Source: Vitis vinifera (Eukaryota; Streptophyta; Magnoliopsida; Vitales; Vitaceae). Taken from it: a stretch of DNA of 64,000 nt. The notes under the pieces were generated by a model. That model was not told where the DNA came from. It made no database searches and was given only the letters and a program-made list of their open reading frames with translations. Shown here in pieces: positions 1 through 10,840 of the stretch; position 1 is the stretch's first letter; the number at the start of each line of letters is the position of its first letter. The stretch lies in contig NC_081822.1 in assembly GCF_030704535.1 (NCBI RefSeq), positions 30,153,001-30,217,000 of the forward strand, given 5' to 3'. Position numbers and translations under genes: made by a program.

Positions 1-701
1 TTTACAAAGGAACCATCTACTCAAACATCATACACTGAGACCACCTATACTGAGATACCACAGTCTCAGGCACCTCCTACTCCTAACCATGCTCCTTAGA
101 TGGATTTATCCGCTCAAATTAAATCCCTTGGTGACACATGATTTTATTATATAGGAGGATAGGATGGACCAATATCAGACTAGGTTCACTTATCAATTTG
201 AGTATCTTTAACAGAGGATTGATCACATTGAGGATTACATAGTGTGTCAGCATGATGAGATGATGGCATACTTGCATTCCATATTTCCACCTCCACCTTC
301 TTAGCCTTGATTCGTTGGATACCCCACCCCCCCTCCCCCCCTCCCCCCTCCCCCTTCTTTTTTTTTTATGTTGCCAAAGGAGAAGATATTTTAGGATCTA
401 AGAGGCTAGATATAGGAGACATGCATATCATTTTTTTTTTGTTTGGATCATATATTGCTTATCTCTAGTTACTTTAGCTTATTGGACATATGATGTACTG
501 ACTGATACATTTGACATTATATATGATATGTGTATATATTTGATGAGTTACATTGTTTCTTGTTGCAATACTATCCAACATGTCTTGATCATCTTATTTT
601 TAATTCTTAAAATATTGATTGTTGATCCATGATTAGTTTTGAGGGAGAGATTCTTTTCCTCTTAGATAACCAAGGTTTGTCATCATAAAAAAGAGGAAGA
701 T
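1..701 (+). mobile_element. 3' internal region of a SIRE/Maximus-type Copia retrotransposon (degenerate)
   Basis: This non-coding-looking stretch ends in features typical of the 3' end of SIRE-type Copia elements. A decayed reading frame from about 164 encodes a short segment with an in-frame TAA and ends at 304 in a proline-rich tail (PPPPS-stop); I read it as the end of the extra (env-like) ORF these elements carry after RNase H. It is followed by a C-rich tract, a T-rich spacer and a purine-rich polypurine tract at 691-701 directly before the LTR that starts at 702. Pol lies outside the window. Family assignment is from general resemblance, so moderate confidence. Confidence 0.55.
322..354 (-). 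other. G-quadruplex-prone tract (five G-runs on the minus strand)
   Basis: The plus strand has C-runs at 322-325, 327-333, 335-341, 343-348 and 350-354, each separated by a single base. The minus strand therefore has five G-runs of 4 to 7 with 1-nt loops, a strong quadruplex consensus. It lies between the retroelement's last ORF and its polypurine tract. Confidence 0.7.
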
Positions 702-3700
702 TGTTAGCCCAAGGATTCTCCTAATCGTTTTTTTTTATGATAACAAACTATGGTTAAGTGGCTAATTGGTTTGAATTATAAAAAATTTCAAGTGTTAATT
801 TGGAAATTCATCAAAGGACCCAATGGATGCAAGATCAAAACATTTGGAAGACCTTTAATCATAGGAAACATATGTAAGATAAATGCATGAGTTCACTTAA
901 GATTTTTATATCTTTTCATGCATCTTTAAAAACTTGGTTTATGCATTAAAGTTACATTTCTATCAAAACCCGAGTTTTATCAAATGAACCTTAGGAAAAT
1001 CTGTGGACAAGCATTTTTTACATGCGTCCCCACTCAATGGCAAAACTCATTTTTGTTGGTGAAAAATTAGTTTTGGAAAAGATAGAGTCACCACTTATTT
1101 TATTTTATTTTTAAAAGGAAAATAAAACAAAAAAGAAAAACCCTAAAGAAGTAACTCCATGATTTTGGAAAAGCATGTCTTTGAACAAACTCGAGTTTAG
1201 GTCCAAGGATCAGGTTATTTATTGGGAAGGTACCTCAAAGAGGTAGCACCCCTCTAAGCCTTAAAAAGGTCTCTAATGGCTAAGTCGAGGGAAATGTGGC
1301 AATTAATCAATTGATTGAAGGTACCTAGGTAGACTAAGGTGATTTCAAGATTCTATTAATACTAGCATGTCAAATAGGAAATCAAATTACAATCATAAAG
1401 GAGAGTTAGGGTGTGTACTTGAACTGCTTTTTAAGCGCAATCATAAGACAATCAAAGTTAATTTGAATAGTATATCACTCCACATGCATTTTATTAGTAT
1501 CAAATAAGTGTCAAGGTAATCAAGGACATCATTCAAACATGGATTTAGCTCATGATAACATGCATTTTCATAAAATTTTGGAATTGGGAGATAGAGAGCA
1601 TACTTAGATAGCAAGTTGAGCGCTTTAATGGGAAACAAGGTTAGCTCAACAATAAATACAAAATAAATTCATGTATATCATCAAGGAGAATTAAATATCA
1701 AGCGAATATCCAGCAATCATCTCATTTGAATCATAATCAGAGGAGAAATCAAGGATGTTGGGCTCCTACCAAGGCCCATTTTACTTTTGCATGAATTGAT
1801 GTTGGTCTCCGATTCATCGAAGAACCCCAATCCCCCATTTATCACAAACGTCCAGAATCCATATTCCTATCGGCCATGTGAGAAACCAACAGCTTGGTTT
1901 CGCCTTTCATGGTGTATCAATCAATCTCATTTACCCACTGAAACGCAACAACCCACATGATAAATTACAAGGGCACTTAAAAAATGGCCATGCAAGAGTG
2001 AGACCCGAGGTGCAATCTGGAGTGCGCCATCTTCAAGTGGTAGGGGGTCCCGCCTACCTTCTGATTCCAAGGGCTCCAGAATATGGACTCCATTGTCGGT
2101 CAATCCCATTGCAAACCGATTAAGTTCAAATGGATGGGGTTTCCGTCTTCAAAGCTTAGGAAGGTTGATTGGCTGTCACTATGAATATGTGGCATTTGGG
2201 GTTGAACTACTCGACCCACAGGGAGCTCAGTGCTTAATGTTTTCTAGTCTTGATGCTTCATGTCAAGGGTTCATCTCAAGTCATGGAAAGGCATTCCTTC
2301 TTCATACTTGATGAGGATTGATGGCTTGAAGCATGTTGATGCATCTTATCATATAGATATAGGGTTATGGTATATGACACACCATTCTGAAGCAAGCGTT
2401 GTGATCTAGAAAACTGCATCTGTCAATTGGACCACTTCCTGCGGTATTCACAAGTGCTTGAGAACTCCCAGAAACGATGGCGGCCTCTGAATCTATCTAA
2501 CCCCAAACAACCCATTATATACAATCTTTATAAAGTTTCCACCTTTCTAGAAATACTCATGCTATTATGGTCTCCGTGTACCAAAGGGAGACGAGAAATA
2601 TAGATGTTGAAGCATAGAAAAATAATCCAAGAAAAACAGAGGAAGGAAGACAAAGGATGGGCAAACAGACAAGCCGCATTCCATTATTTTGTCAAAAGGC
2701 TTGAAAACAGGTGGAGGATATTAGAGAGCAAGAGCTAGCACAACTCTTAGATACCAGTATTAGCGATAATTATATGCATCACCCATTAACAGTAGAGATT
2801 TTTTTTTAAAAAAAAAACTACACTTCAAGCCAGGACAGAGCATGCACATATTTAAAATCATTCCACAGAAGAAACAATCAACCTTAAATATTCACAACAA
2901 TCAACAAGATAACACCAGAATTTGTAAAAATGGATGATGTTGAATCATATAGAGATAAGAAGATACTAATTTCATCTGACCATACCTGGAGAAATTCCTC
3001 TCAAGAAATATTGTTTGGCTTCAAGCGAGCTTTGTCCTCCTCTAAAGATCCCCCTAACAATCCCAACGAGCTCTCTCATTTTCTTTGACCAGACCTGATG
3101 ACCCAGGTGAACTCCTCTTTCTGCTTCCTTCTTTCCTCCTCTTTTCGATGCGTGCTGAAAGTCCCTGCTTTGAAAACTTCTCCCCCCTTCCAAAACCACC
3201 AGCCTGTGTTTTTATGGCAATTGGCAGCCGTCCTTCCTGAGGAGTCCTCTTCTCTCCGAATTCTATGTCTCCTCCACCAGAAAAATTCTTTCTGAATTTC
3301 AAAAAGAGCCTTTCACCCCATGAGTCCCACATTTTTCAAAAGCTTCTTCATCCATCCTTTAACTCTCCAAAGGATCTTCAATAACACCTAAAAGAATTTC
3401 TTTCCTTCTCAAAGTCTTACAAATTTCAAAAATTCTTCCTCATCTGCTTGGTAGATTTCCCTGTAAAGACATCAAATTATTGAATTAGATAAATGAATAA
3501 AGATTTTAGAGAATGATCAGATGATAATAATAAATAAATGAGTAAATAGCAAGATAATAAACAAACAAATAAATAATAGTAAATAAATAAGTAGATAAAA
3601 AAATAGGTGATTGATAATAATAAATATCAAAAATAAAAATAGATAAACAAATGAATAAAAAATGAGTCACACAAGTCATGCAACCATACAAGTTATACAA

Positions 3701-5020
3701 GTCATGTCTAAAATGTCTAATAAGTCAAGTGTGTCTAAGTGAGCCTAAGTGACCTAGGTGGTGCCTAATAGGTCAAGTGTACCTAAATGGGCCTAAGGTG
3801 GACCTAATGAGTCTTAATGGGCTTAGGTGGTGCCTAATGGGCCGAGTGGACCTAAATGGGCCTAAGATGAGTCCATGTAGGCTTAAGTGACCTAGCAAGA
3901 GTCTAACCTAAAGTGCACTTAAGTGAAGCCAAATCTAAACTCGAATGGCAGCCAAGGTCACAATGAGGAGTTGAATAAACCCCTTAATCAAAGTGACTCA
4001 GAAAAGATAAGCTATTGAGTAGCAATAGGGCACCTGGAATTGCTGTAAAATGTCAAATGAACACCTAATATGACATGTGCTAAAAGAACAAAATGGAGGG
4101 TCTACAAAATCGTTTCAAAATTTGAATATTAATTTACCTAAAGACCTTACCTAAGTGTTAGAAGAGAAAATACAAGACAAATATAAGTTGTCGGGCCAAA
4201 AAATATGAATTGGTCGAGGTAGTGGCCAATCGACTCAACTGACTAAGGTATTGGTCAATCGGTTACGCTTTCCTGATTGAAGTTCAGTCGAGAAAAGCAA
4301 AAAATCTTCTCTTTTCCAGTAGCCTTTCTTTCCCAGTTGAGGGATATGTTTTCCCGATCGAGGAATAGTCGAGGCCTAATAATCACCTGCCGTGCATTTA
4401 TTGCCCAACGTCTAGTGAATCAGATGACCCCTAACTCGATCAGTTAAGGCTATTTTTGGCATTTTGGCTCTCAAGGCTAGAAACCTATAAATTTTGAGCT
4501 CCACTTCATTTATGAGAAAGAGAACACTTGCATTTATTTGTTTACCTACTTATTATTGCCTTAAAAACTCTCATTCTTTTATTGGTGCATTAAATCTCCA
4601 TTTTTTTTTATTCTTTAGTGCACATTTGTGATTCATCCTACTTTTGAGTTGTATTTGAGTCATTGTTGAGTTAGGTTGAGATATTCAAACTTGTTATTTG
4701 AGTGTTAGAAGCTTCAAGTAAGTAGAGACTTGAAAGGATTGTGTAAGAGTCCATTGGAGTTGGAATCCAATTGTAAAGGTATTGAAAGCTTGGTTGAAGC
4801 TTTAGTGAAACTCTTACTCGGTTAAGAGCTTAAGGAGAGTGGACGTAGACAAAGGGTCCCAAACCACTATAAATTACGAGTTTACTTCCTCTAATTCTAT
4901 TTTTTTATATTTGTGCTTTTTTTTACTTGAATTTGTGGTGCTTGAATTTTTTTTTTTTTAAAAAAACCAATTCACACCCCCTCTTAGGTGTTTTCTCTAT
5001 TAAAATTAACCTTTATTTTC
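702..5020 (+). repeat. SIRE-type Copia 3' LTR, split by a nested solo LTR
   Basis: The LTR begins TGTTAGCCCAAGG at 702 directly after the polypurine tract. It runs to 1001, is interrupted by the solo LTR at 1002-4106, and resumes at 4112. The distal part holds a TATA-like TATAAATT near 4490 and a closing block with CACCCCCTCTTAGG near 4974, typical of the R-U5 end of these LTRs. Without the insertion it is about 1.2 kb. The right boundary (about 5020) is approximate because the matching 5' LTR and target duplication lie outside the window. Confidence 0.6.
1002..4106 (-). mobile_element. Solo LTR of the same Ogre/Tat-like family as the 25-38 kb element
   Basis: Read on the minus strand it starts TGTAGACCC (4106) and ends GTCCACA (1002). 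It is flanked by a perfect 5-bp duplication AAATC (997-1001 and 4107-4111). Its inner end aligns with the LTRs at 28240-28529 and 29915-30500: the 'GAGTCACCACTTATTTT' block near 1087, the KpnI-like 'GGAAGGTACC' block near 1228 and the 'CCAAGGCCC' block near 1767 all have counterparts. The outer (U3) half does not resemble the later element and shows none of the host-gene fragments found there. There is no internal region, so it is a solo LTR left by LTR-LTR recombination. Confidence 0.85.
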
Positions 5021-7280
5021 TCAGTTGTTTTGAAAATGTTATTTATTATTTTTGTATTAGAACTATTATTATATTTAACTAATTGATGGCATATTATATA
5101 ATTCCCAATAAATGTAGTTAAGAGAAAAGTATAAAAGAAAATGAGGTTTACCTTTACCTTTAAAGCTCTTAAAATTGGTAATTCACTCCATCGATGAAAA
5201 ATGAAAGAAAAAAAATATTATGTTGGGATTCTAGCTATACCAACTTAAAGTAATAGCCCTCGAATGGAGGAGAAGAGAGGGCAAAAATGATAAATAGGGT
5301 GATAGTTATTTTTTTTAAAATTTGAAAATTATAAGATAGAAGTAATAATATAAATAATACTATGATAAAATTAATATAAGAGTAATTGTAAATAAATAAA
5401 GAGAGTAGGGAAGAGAAATGTAAATTCAAGATTTATAGTAATTAGAACTTAAGCTTTCACTATACCGAGAGTTATAGACTAATCTTTCAAGCTTTATTAT
5501 TGGATTAATCAACGTGTACTTACAATTTTCTTCAAAAGATGTCTTACTTTTGAACTCTCAAATAATACACTACACTTAGTAAATTCTAAGTGATACTCCG
5601 TACTTAGAGACTTTTTCCGTTCATCTCACAAGATATACAAGAACAACTTTCATAAGAATAAAATTCTTAGTTTATGATTTGAGACAATGGAATATGAGGA
5701 AACTAGAGTTGAATTGTAAATTAAGATAAAATACAATTTTGAAATCAAGCACACTCTACAGTACCCTTCTTCTAACTTTCTTTAATTCTCCTCCAATATC
5801 CCAACTATTATTTCTATTCTCCCGTTTTTAACTCTATCAACTCAATTTCTGACTCTTCAATGCCCCAATTCTTCGTCATGACTTCATGAATTTAATCTTG
5901 TAACAGTGCAACATTGATAAATCAGTTGGTCTCAAATATATTATATTATAAATTAAATAAAAATCAATAAAAAATAATTAAAGATGATACCCCTATTATC
6001 AGTCAAACTTTTGGGCAACTTGTTAAAGAAATGGTGAAGGATCACGGAAAATGGATGAATTGTGATTTTTTTTTGTGATGTATATTCATGTTCATGCATT
6101 TTTTACTCTCACACAATTGAATGACAATTGAATGTGTTTATGGCCTTGGTGCTCTAATTCCATCTTCTACTCATGTAAATTTGGCTTGTAGCCTTCAACG
6201 TTACACTAAAAAGAAATTGGGTCAAATACTTCATCGACAGGTACCTGAGAATTAAAATTTTAATCTTAAAAAATGTTTTTAAAAACTAGAAAAAAATAAT
6301 TATAAAAAATAGATTAGAAAATAGATAATTGTAAAAAAAAAAAAAAAAAATTAGTAGACAACAAAAATAATTATAAAAAACTAGAATAAATAAATAAAAT
6401 AGAAAAACATAAAAATGGAATAAAAATAAATTATTTGCATAAAAAATTATACATAAAAAAAAAAAAAAAGAACTTAAGTCATGTCTTGAACACTTAAATT
6501 TATAATAAAAAACTGAAATAGTATCTTAAAATGATTTTAAGATAAGTTATGATGTTCACAAAATATCATAATTTTATTGATGGTTTTGAAACTACCAAAT
6601 TTTATAAATATATATATATTTTTTAATTTACCATAAATTTATCAAAAATCCGGTGGAAAGCAATTGCTTGGACCGCAGCCACTTCAAGCTCAACCGAGAT
6701 TTTATAATTTGAGGCCATCGCTTGCCTTGGCTTTGGCAGTCACAAAATATCATGGGCATATAATCTTCTACATTGGCCTTACCATAACTCCCATACTTCT
6801 CATCCATCATTTTTCGATTTTATATAATTTTAACCAATTCTAATATAAAATTATTAATTTCCTCCTTAAACAAACAAGTTAATAAATGTAATTTTTTAAA
6901 TATATAAACTCTTAAATAATTGAAAGAAAGCCTTAAAATTACCCCATTAAAAAAAAGAAAAAAAAGTGAGTTTTTATATGTAAAAATAATTATAAAATAA
7001 AATATTTTAAAATTAATTTAAATTTCATATATTTACCTATTAAAATTAGTATTTAATACGGTCAAAGTTAGTATTTATATTATTAAAAATATTTTTCTTT
7101 GACAACGAGATAGATGTGGGAAAATGATAAAGAAAAATAACTTTCTTATATTTGATTTTATTATAAAAAAAAATATGAAAAATAAATAAATGTCTATATT
7201 TTTAAATTATTTGACTTTTATAAAAAAATTAAAATAAATAAAATAAATTTAAAATAATATACAAAAATAAGTTATTCAAT
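5021..7280. other. AT-rich intergenic DNA
   Basis: Very AT-rich sequence with A-runs (for example 6334-6350 and 6455-6470). I see no gene, RNA or well-bounded repeat. A 60-codon minus-strand frame at 6628-6810 has no recognisable domain. Confidence 0.6.
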
Positions 7281-7287
7281 TATAAAT
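7281..7287 (+). promoter_or_regulatory. Possible TATA box of the hydrolase gene
   Basis: TATAAAT lies about 215 bp upstream of the ATG at 7503. A purine-rich GAGA stretch (7489-7501) is directly before the start codon, as in many plant leaders. The implied leader is about 185 nt. This is the best candidate by position only. Confidence 0.35.
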
Positions 7288-7502
7288 GGATTTTCCCTCT
7301 ATTTTCTTTTTCCTCAATTTTTGGAAGCCTACGTGGAAAATAAACAGGATAAATTTAGTCCCTACATGAGATTTTGTGGGAGAGAAAGAAAGAAAATCCG
7401 AAGGCCAGTTGTATGCATATGGTTAGGCAATTGGTGGCAGCGAGTGTGAGACTGAATAGACTTGTGGGCTTCTGGGTGAAGTGAAGGGAGGGAGAGAGAG
7501 AT

Positions 7503-8154
7503 ATGGGGTTGGCCATGACAACAAACACACTACCTCCTGCTTTGCTTTCAGCCTCCTCAATCAGCAGTAGCTTCAGAAGGCCACTCTACTGCCACTACTC
7601 CTCAATCTCTGCTTCTCCTCGGATTCTCTCTTCTGTACGTCTATTATTTATTTTTATTTCTGTTTTGTTTATTCAATTCTTGTTTTTATTGTTCAATTTC
7701 TCTCCGTTTCATTACAATTTCTTTTCATGTTTTTCTTTTTGATGTGAAAGATGTTATAAAGAAATATCAAACTATGCACGTTTTTCTCTGTTTTTCTTGA
7801 TGAGTGGTGGGGAAACTGTGCTGCAGATTATGTATATGCCCTTTTGCCTGTTTGGTTGTTGAGAAAATGTGATAAAGCAATTTGAGATTTGAAATTGAGC
7901 GGGTTTTTTTTTTTTAAAAAAAAAATTAATTAGTTTTTTTTTATTTTTTGAGATCCCAAGAAAGTAAACCTCCCTTGGAAGAGATTCAACCAATCGTTTG
8001 GGTTAGTTGAGTTGATTCTTTGTTTTCAGTGTTTCCTTTCTTTTCTGTCATTTTCTGGGCTACCAAGCAGAGGGGTTTGGGGTTTTTTATCCCCTTTTAA
8101 AAGTTGCAATTTTGAAGTAAGACACAATGGTATGTAATTAGAGTACATTTAACA

Positions 8155-8191
<37 letters not shown>

Positions 8192-10840
8192 GTTACTCTT
8201 TTTGATTGAGGATTGTGTTGATACTGATAGAAAGAAACTTCATACTGAACTTGTTTCATGAATTCCCTTCTGTAATTTTCTTTTAATTTAATTTGGAATA
8301 TACCCTTGTTAAAATAGAACAAATTGAACTGGATTTGATTACATATGGGCAATGTTACCAAAAAAAAAATTTCAAGGAAAAAAAGAAGCATTTCCAGTTG
8401 ATCCAAATCAGCCACACAACTCATTCCATCATCTCAAAAACCTAAATAGTTAAAAACATTACTGAAAATGATACCCGGGAGATAACCCAAACCCAATCAA
8501 TCAATTTTTGATCTGGTTGTATTCAGGGTTATGAAAAACCCTTTTGTTTGGCTCAATGCCAGGCTCAACCTAAGAATTCTTGTAAGTGTAATAGAGGGAT
8601 TAATGAGACTACAGTTTTGATACAATTAGGTTGCCCCAGTTGGATGGAAGAGGGAAAGGATAAGTAAAGTCCAGTTCTCGGTAGGTCAGCTACTAGGAAA
8701 CCTTTAGTCTATTATAATTGGACCTTTTTCAAACTTTACTAGTAGGGAGTTTTTAATAGGTCCCATGTTTTAAGTTCTGTTGTCCTCTTAGGATAGACTA
8801 AAATTTGGCTATTCCCCTGTATTTCTAACTTGTTTTTGAGTAAAACTTGCTCAGTCATCTTCTTGGATCTTAACTATCAGCAATGGCAACACTCTTTAGG
8901 ATTGTAAAGATGAGTAAATTTTGGAAAGTAATTAGTTGATAGGGATCTTGGTGGCTTTTGAAGAACCAGTGGGTTTATCAATGAATCTAGTTTTCGGTAT
9001 TTTCTCTTGGGTGTGTTTGGATGTAGCAGAAAAGGCATGCCATCTGCTGAATTCTGTAGAAGGGGAAAGGGTTCTGTATCGTTTCACTTTTTGATCAAGG
9101 GAAGAAAAATCCATGCTTTAAATCCCTCTTCAATATCCTTAATCAGTGATGTTCTAAATATTAATTTCACAGTTTGGAGGTTTTAGCATAGCACTTTGAC
9201 CACAACCATTACATCCATCGCAACTATCACAACTTTCCCCTCTCAGTATAACCATGTGTTCACACTTGCTGCTGCCACTCTCAGTTCTACTTCCACTCTC
9301 AGTTCTTCTTCCACTTCCACTTCCACTGCACTGCCTAAGCTGCTGTTACTATGGCACCATCACTGCTGCCATACGAGCAGCCCTGCCACCTGTAGCCCAC
9401 ATCCATCACTGGTGCTGCTGCTGCTTTCATATCTCCACAACACTGCTTACTGATGCCAATACCACCTCCACCTATTCTGATTCCCTCAACAGCCTTGCTC
9501 CAGCCATGAACTGCACCACCACATCCTTCAGCAGCAACTCCTGCACTGAGCCATGGAATTCAATCTTCTCATAGAAGACATGGATTTTTTTTTTTTTTTT
9601 TCTTTTTTGAACTCCATATAAGTCAATGCAGTGGATTTAAGTTGTTGGCTGAAAGGAAGTCCTGAGGCCACCACCATTTCTGCTCATCCAAACAGAATAT
9701 TTTGGGTAGTGATATTGGTATATTTTTTGGTGACCTCGTATATTTGTGCTTTAAGACAAGAAAATCTGAAACCTAAAATTAGCATCAAATTATAATCAAT
9801 CTCATATTCAGTGAGATTTTGCAGAAGTTTTTCATACTGGAACAGTTTCTTTACTTGGTTTTTTAGAAATTCTGCAGCTTTTGACACTAAACCTTCAGTT
9901 TATGTTCAGAGAATATGCAAATCTTTGCCATCACTTACAAAGAACACAGCATGCAGAGTATCCAGCGGCCAAGTGAAAGTGGAAGATAGCGTAGATGATG
10001 AGGCCTGTGAATTAGTCAATGGAGTGGAGCTTTCCATAGGGGAGGGTGATGATAGCATCAATGCTTATCTCCTCAAGGCTGTTAAGAACAATAATGGTAC
10101 AGGGATACTGCTCTTGTCTGATGTCTTTGGCTTTGAAGATTCATCCACAAGGGACTTTGCATATCGCGTTGCCTGCAATGGTTACAAGTATGTTATTGAC
10201 CTTCATTAACAATCTTATAATCCCTTTTGAAGAACTGATTCTTTAGTAGAGTTGAAATTTGAATCTTTAATTCCGTAACACTTCTTTCCTATGCTTTTAA
10301 AACAACTGCAGTGTTCTGGTACCAGATTTATTTCGCGGGAATCCATGGGTGAAGGACCAGCCGAAGATCATGTTTCAACAATGGCTAGCTACACAAGACC
10401 GCCAAAGGGTTGCTCGAGACATTGACATGTCAGTAAAATGGCTGGTTGATGAATTCATAGCTGCAGGAGTCACAGAGAAGCTCGGTGTCATCGGGTTTTG
10501 CTTTGGAGGCGGCCGCGTGATAGACGTTCTAGCCCAAGACCAGGGTGCTCATTTTGGTACCGGTGTCTCCTTCTATGGGACAAGAATCAACCCATCTGCA
10601 GCAGCCAATGTAAAGGTACCCGTATTGTTCATTTCAGGGGACGAGGACCCACTTTGTCCAGTCAATTTGCTGAAAGATATTGAGAAGAGCATCGGCAGGG
10701 GGTCAAGATTGGTAATATTTGAGGGAAGAGGCCATGGGTTTGCTCACCGGCCAGAATCTCCCGAAGATGATGAAGACGCAGAGCAGGCGTTTGCGGTCCT
10801 GAGAAGTTGGTTGCAGGAAGGTTTGGCTGTAAATAACTGA
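7503..10840 (+). CDS. Dienelactone hydrolase family protein (carboxymethylenebutenolidase-like), probably plastid-targeted
   Basis: I assemble four exons: 7503-7634, 8527-8581, 9878-10187 and 10312-10840. All introns are GT-AG, phases agree, and the product is 341 aa. Exon 2 (55 nt) sits between GTATTCAG and GTAAGTGT, and without it exons 1 and 3 are out of phase. The first ~60 residues are Ser/Arg-rich with almost no acidic residues, like a chloroplast transit peptide. The alpha/beta-hydrolase fold follows: nucleophile elbow GFCFGGG with Cys229, acid motif GDEDP with Asp278, and GRGHGF with His307. Their spacing matches the Cys-Asp-His triad of bacterial dienelactone hydrolase and human CMBL. 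The family hydrolyses lactones and small esters; the plant substrate is not established. Intron 2 (8582-9877) is long. A GTG codon at 9811 opens a longer frame in the track but is intronic. The 3' UTR should follow from 10841, but I could not place the poly(A) site. Confidence 0.88.
8159..8188 (+). repeat. (CT)15 microsatellite in intron 1 of the hydrolase gene
   Basis: Thirty bases of perfect CT dinucleotide repeat, followed by a T-run. Likely length-polymorphic. Confidence 0.95.
9190..9560. other. Compositionally biased C/A/T-rich block in intron 2
   Basis: This part of intron 2 is much richer in C than its surroundings. It has short imperfect repeats of CCACTTC and CTGCTG and ends near a T-run (9586-9602). 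Short Ser/Thr/Leu-rich open frames here (9196-9453 and 9254-9574) reflect composition, with no recognisable domain. On the minus strand an A-run precedes it, so a decayed retro-inserted fragment is possible but unproven. Confidence 0.4.

Noticed and set aside
6628..6810. 60-codon minus-strand frame with a plausible amino-acid mix
   Set aside because: Too short, no recognised domain, no splice partners or promoter found. Could be a gene scrap but cannot be supported.
7772..8424. Minus-strand frames over the poly-T and CT tracts
   Set aside because: Homopolymer and dinucleotide translations (Lys-rich, Arg-Glu repeats) inside an intron.
9811..10209. 132-codon frame starting at 9811 as an independent gene
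   Set aside because: Its first codon is GTG, and the first 22 codons are intron sequence ending in a good acceptor (TTCTGCAG at 9877). It is exon 3 of the hydrolase gene.
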